Positions 32,000 to 32,705 of a stretch of 32,705 nucleotides of DNA are shown here, piece by piece (the first letter of the stretch is position 1; each line of letters opens with the position of its first letter). Position numbers and translations under genes: made by a program. Location: the NCBI RefSeq assembly GCF_944387245.1, contig NZ_CALXEE010000019.1, forward strand, positions 1-32,705. The letters are read 5' to 3'. The notes below the pieces were generated by a model. It was not told where the DNA came from and searched no databases. It saw only the letters and a list, made by a program, of their open reading frames with translations. Origin of the DNA: an uncultured Intestinimonas sp. (lineage in GTDB: Bacteria > Bacillota > Clostridia > Oscillospirales > Oscillospiraceae).

Positions 32000-32566
32000 A
32001 TGGCGGAGGAACTGCGCCGGGTGGACACCCCTCTGGGGCCCATCGAATACTTCCTGGCGGTGAAGAGCGTCAAAAACATCAATCTCCGCATCCGGGCCGA
32101 CGGCACGGCGGCGGTGTCGGTGCCCCGGCGGGTGTCCAAAGCCAGGGCCGACGATTTTGTCCGAAGCCGGGCGGCCTGGGTGCTGGGGCACCAGCGCCGG
32201 CGCTCGGAGCTGGGAGTGCCCCTGGTCCCGCCGGAGAAGGGGGAGGCCCTGCCGGTGCTGACCGCGGCCCTGGAGCGGGTGTATCCCCTGACAGCCTCTT
32301 TGGGGGTGAAAAAGCCGGTGCTGAAGGTCCGGTTCATGACCAGCCGGTGGGGGAGCTGCCACTGGACCAAGGGAATCGTCACCCTCAATACCGCCCTGGC
32401 GGCGGTGGAGGAGGGGCTCCAGGACTATGTGGCCCTCCACGAGCTGGTCCACTTCCTCCACCCCAACCACGGCCCGGGGTTCTATACCGTCATGGATGCC
32501 CTCATGCCCGACTGGCAGACCCGGCGGAGAGCCCTGCGGCGCTATACTCTGGAAAGACAGTCGTAA
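32000..32566 (+). CDS. YgjP-like (DUF45, M48-superfamily) zinc metallopeptidase
   Basis: A 188-residue soluble protein. The zinc motif is HELVH (147-151) with a third ligand His at 157 in the HPNHGPGFY segment, and the family motif RFMTSRWGSCH (111-121) precedes it, as usual in YgjP/DUF45 proteins. An N-terminal beta-rich region (PLGPIEYFLAVKSVKNINLRIRADG) is also typical. Cellular substrate unknown; some relatives are linked to protein quality control or DNA-protein crosslink repair, but that cannot be claimed here. The start is the ATG after AAGGAGG (31984-31990); a longer open frame upstream runs through the divergent ylbJ start and is not coding. Confidence 0.82.
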   Translation: MAEELRRVDTPLGPIEYFLAVKSVKNINLRIRADGTAAVSVPRRVSKARADDFVRSRAAWVLGHQRRRSELGVPLVPPEKGEALPVLTAALERVYPLTASLGVKKPVLKVRFMTSRWGSCHWTKGIVTLNTALAAVEEGLQDYVALHELVHFLHPNHGPGFYTVMDALMPDWQTRRRALRRYTLERQS

Positions 32567-32656
32567 TGGAAAAGGAACCGCCCACTTTGCCTAGAATGGG
32601 AAGGGCGTCCGCTTCTCAGCCGGTCGAAAAAGTAGAAATGCTTCAAAATTTGTGCG

Positions 32657-32705
32657 AGAGCCTCGCAGAGTTCCGTCATCCGTGGATGACGGAATGAAAT
32701 GGAAT
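32657..32705. repeat. Right copy of the terminal inverted repeat
   Basis: The inverted counterpart of bases 1-49 (47 of 49 identical). Its hairpin arms are 32671-32680 and 32685-32694 with loop CGTG. It occupies the end of the 139-bp tail after the YgjP-like gene; the rest of that tail (32567-32656) shows no gene or clear terminator. Confidence 0.8.

Overview
The window is about 62 to 65% G+C. It reads as the chromosome of an anaerobic, probably spore-forming, high-GC member of the Clostridia, most like the Oscillospirales butyrate producers (Flavonifractor / Intestinimonas / Lawsonibacter type). This is inferred from gene content: a lysine-to-butyrate fermentation pathway, a multi-cluster [FeFe] hydrogenase, a YlbJ-type sporulation membrane protein, NhaC plus M20 pairs, and strong AGGAGG ribosome binding sites. 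No rRNA, tRNA, CRISPR array, prophage or transposase gene was seen.

Layout. 1-4.9 kb: fumarase (minus), an S41-protease-like lipoprotein, and an ECF sigma factor with a membrane protein that is probably its anti-sigma partner. 5-9.7 kb: an Lrp-type regulator divergent from a two-gene chromate-type transporter, then an NhaC antiporter with an M20 hydrolase. 9.7-14.1 kb: ArsC/Spx-like protein, alpha/beta hydrolase, peptidase T, and an NTPase overlapping a FadR-type regulator. 14.1-16.6 kb: an MBOAT O-acyltransferase with its SGNH-type partner (minus). 16.8-20.6 kb: three ATPase genes, the last two being KamB- and KamC-like reactivation factors. 20.6-27.8 kb: the lysine operon kal-kce-kdd-kamA-kamD-kamE. 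28-32.6 kb: hydrogenase, two unrecognised proteins, YlbJ and a YgjP-like metalloprotein.

The lysine genes form a nearly complete route. KamA makes beta-lysine, KamDE makes 3,5-diaminohexanoate, Kdd oxidises it, Kce splits the product with acetyl-CoA to acetoacetate and 3-aminobutyryl-CoA, and Kal removes ammonia to give crotonyl-CoA for butyrate formation. KamB and KamC would keep the B12-dependent aminomutase active. The active-site residues can be read directly, including H133 and K144 of KamE and C129/C133/C136 and K341 of KamA.

The most interesting object is the 345-nt leader before kal. It holds a recognisable lysine riboswitch (L box) whose P1 3' strand lies inside the 5' arm of a 19-bp intrinsic terminator. 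Lysine binding and termination should therefore exclude each other, giving a switch that lysine turns ON, as a catabolic operon needs. A second terminator follows, and the 3' arm of the first can pair with the 5' arm of the second, so one lysine-binding event could release both. Other oddities are a 173-nt tract with a single G between kce and kdd, a duplicated kdd 3' end flanking five hairpins, a large palindromic spacer between kamA and kamD, and a 49-bp inverted repeat at the two ends of the window.
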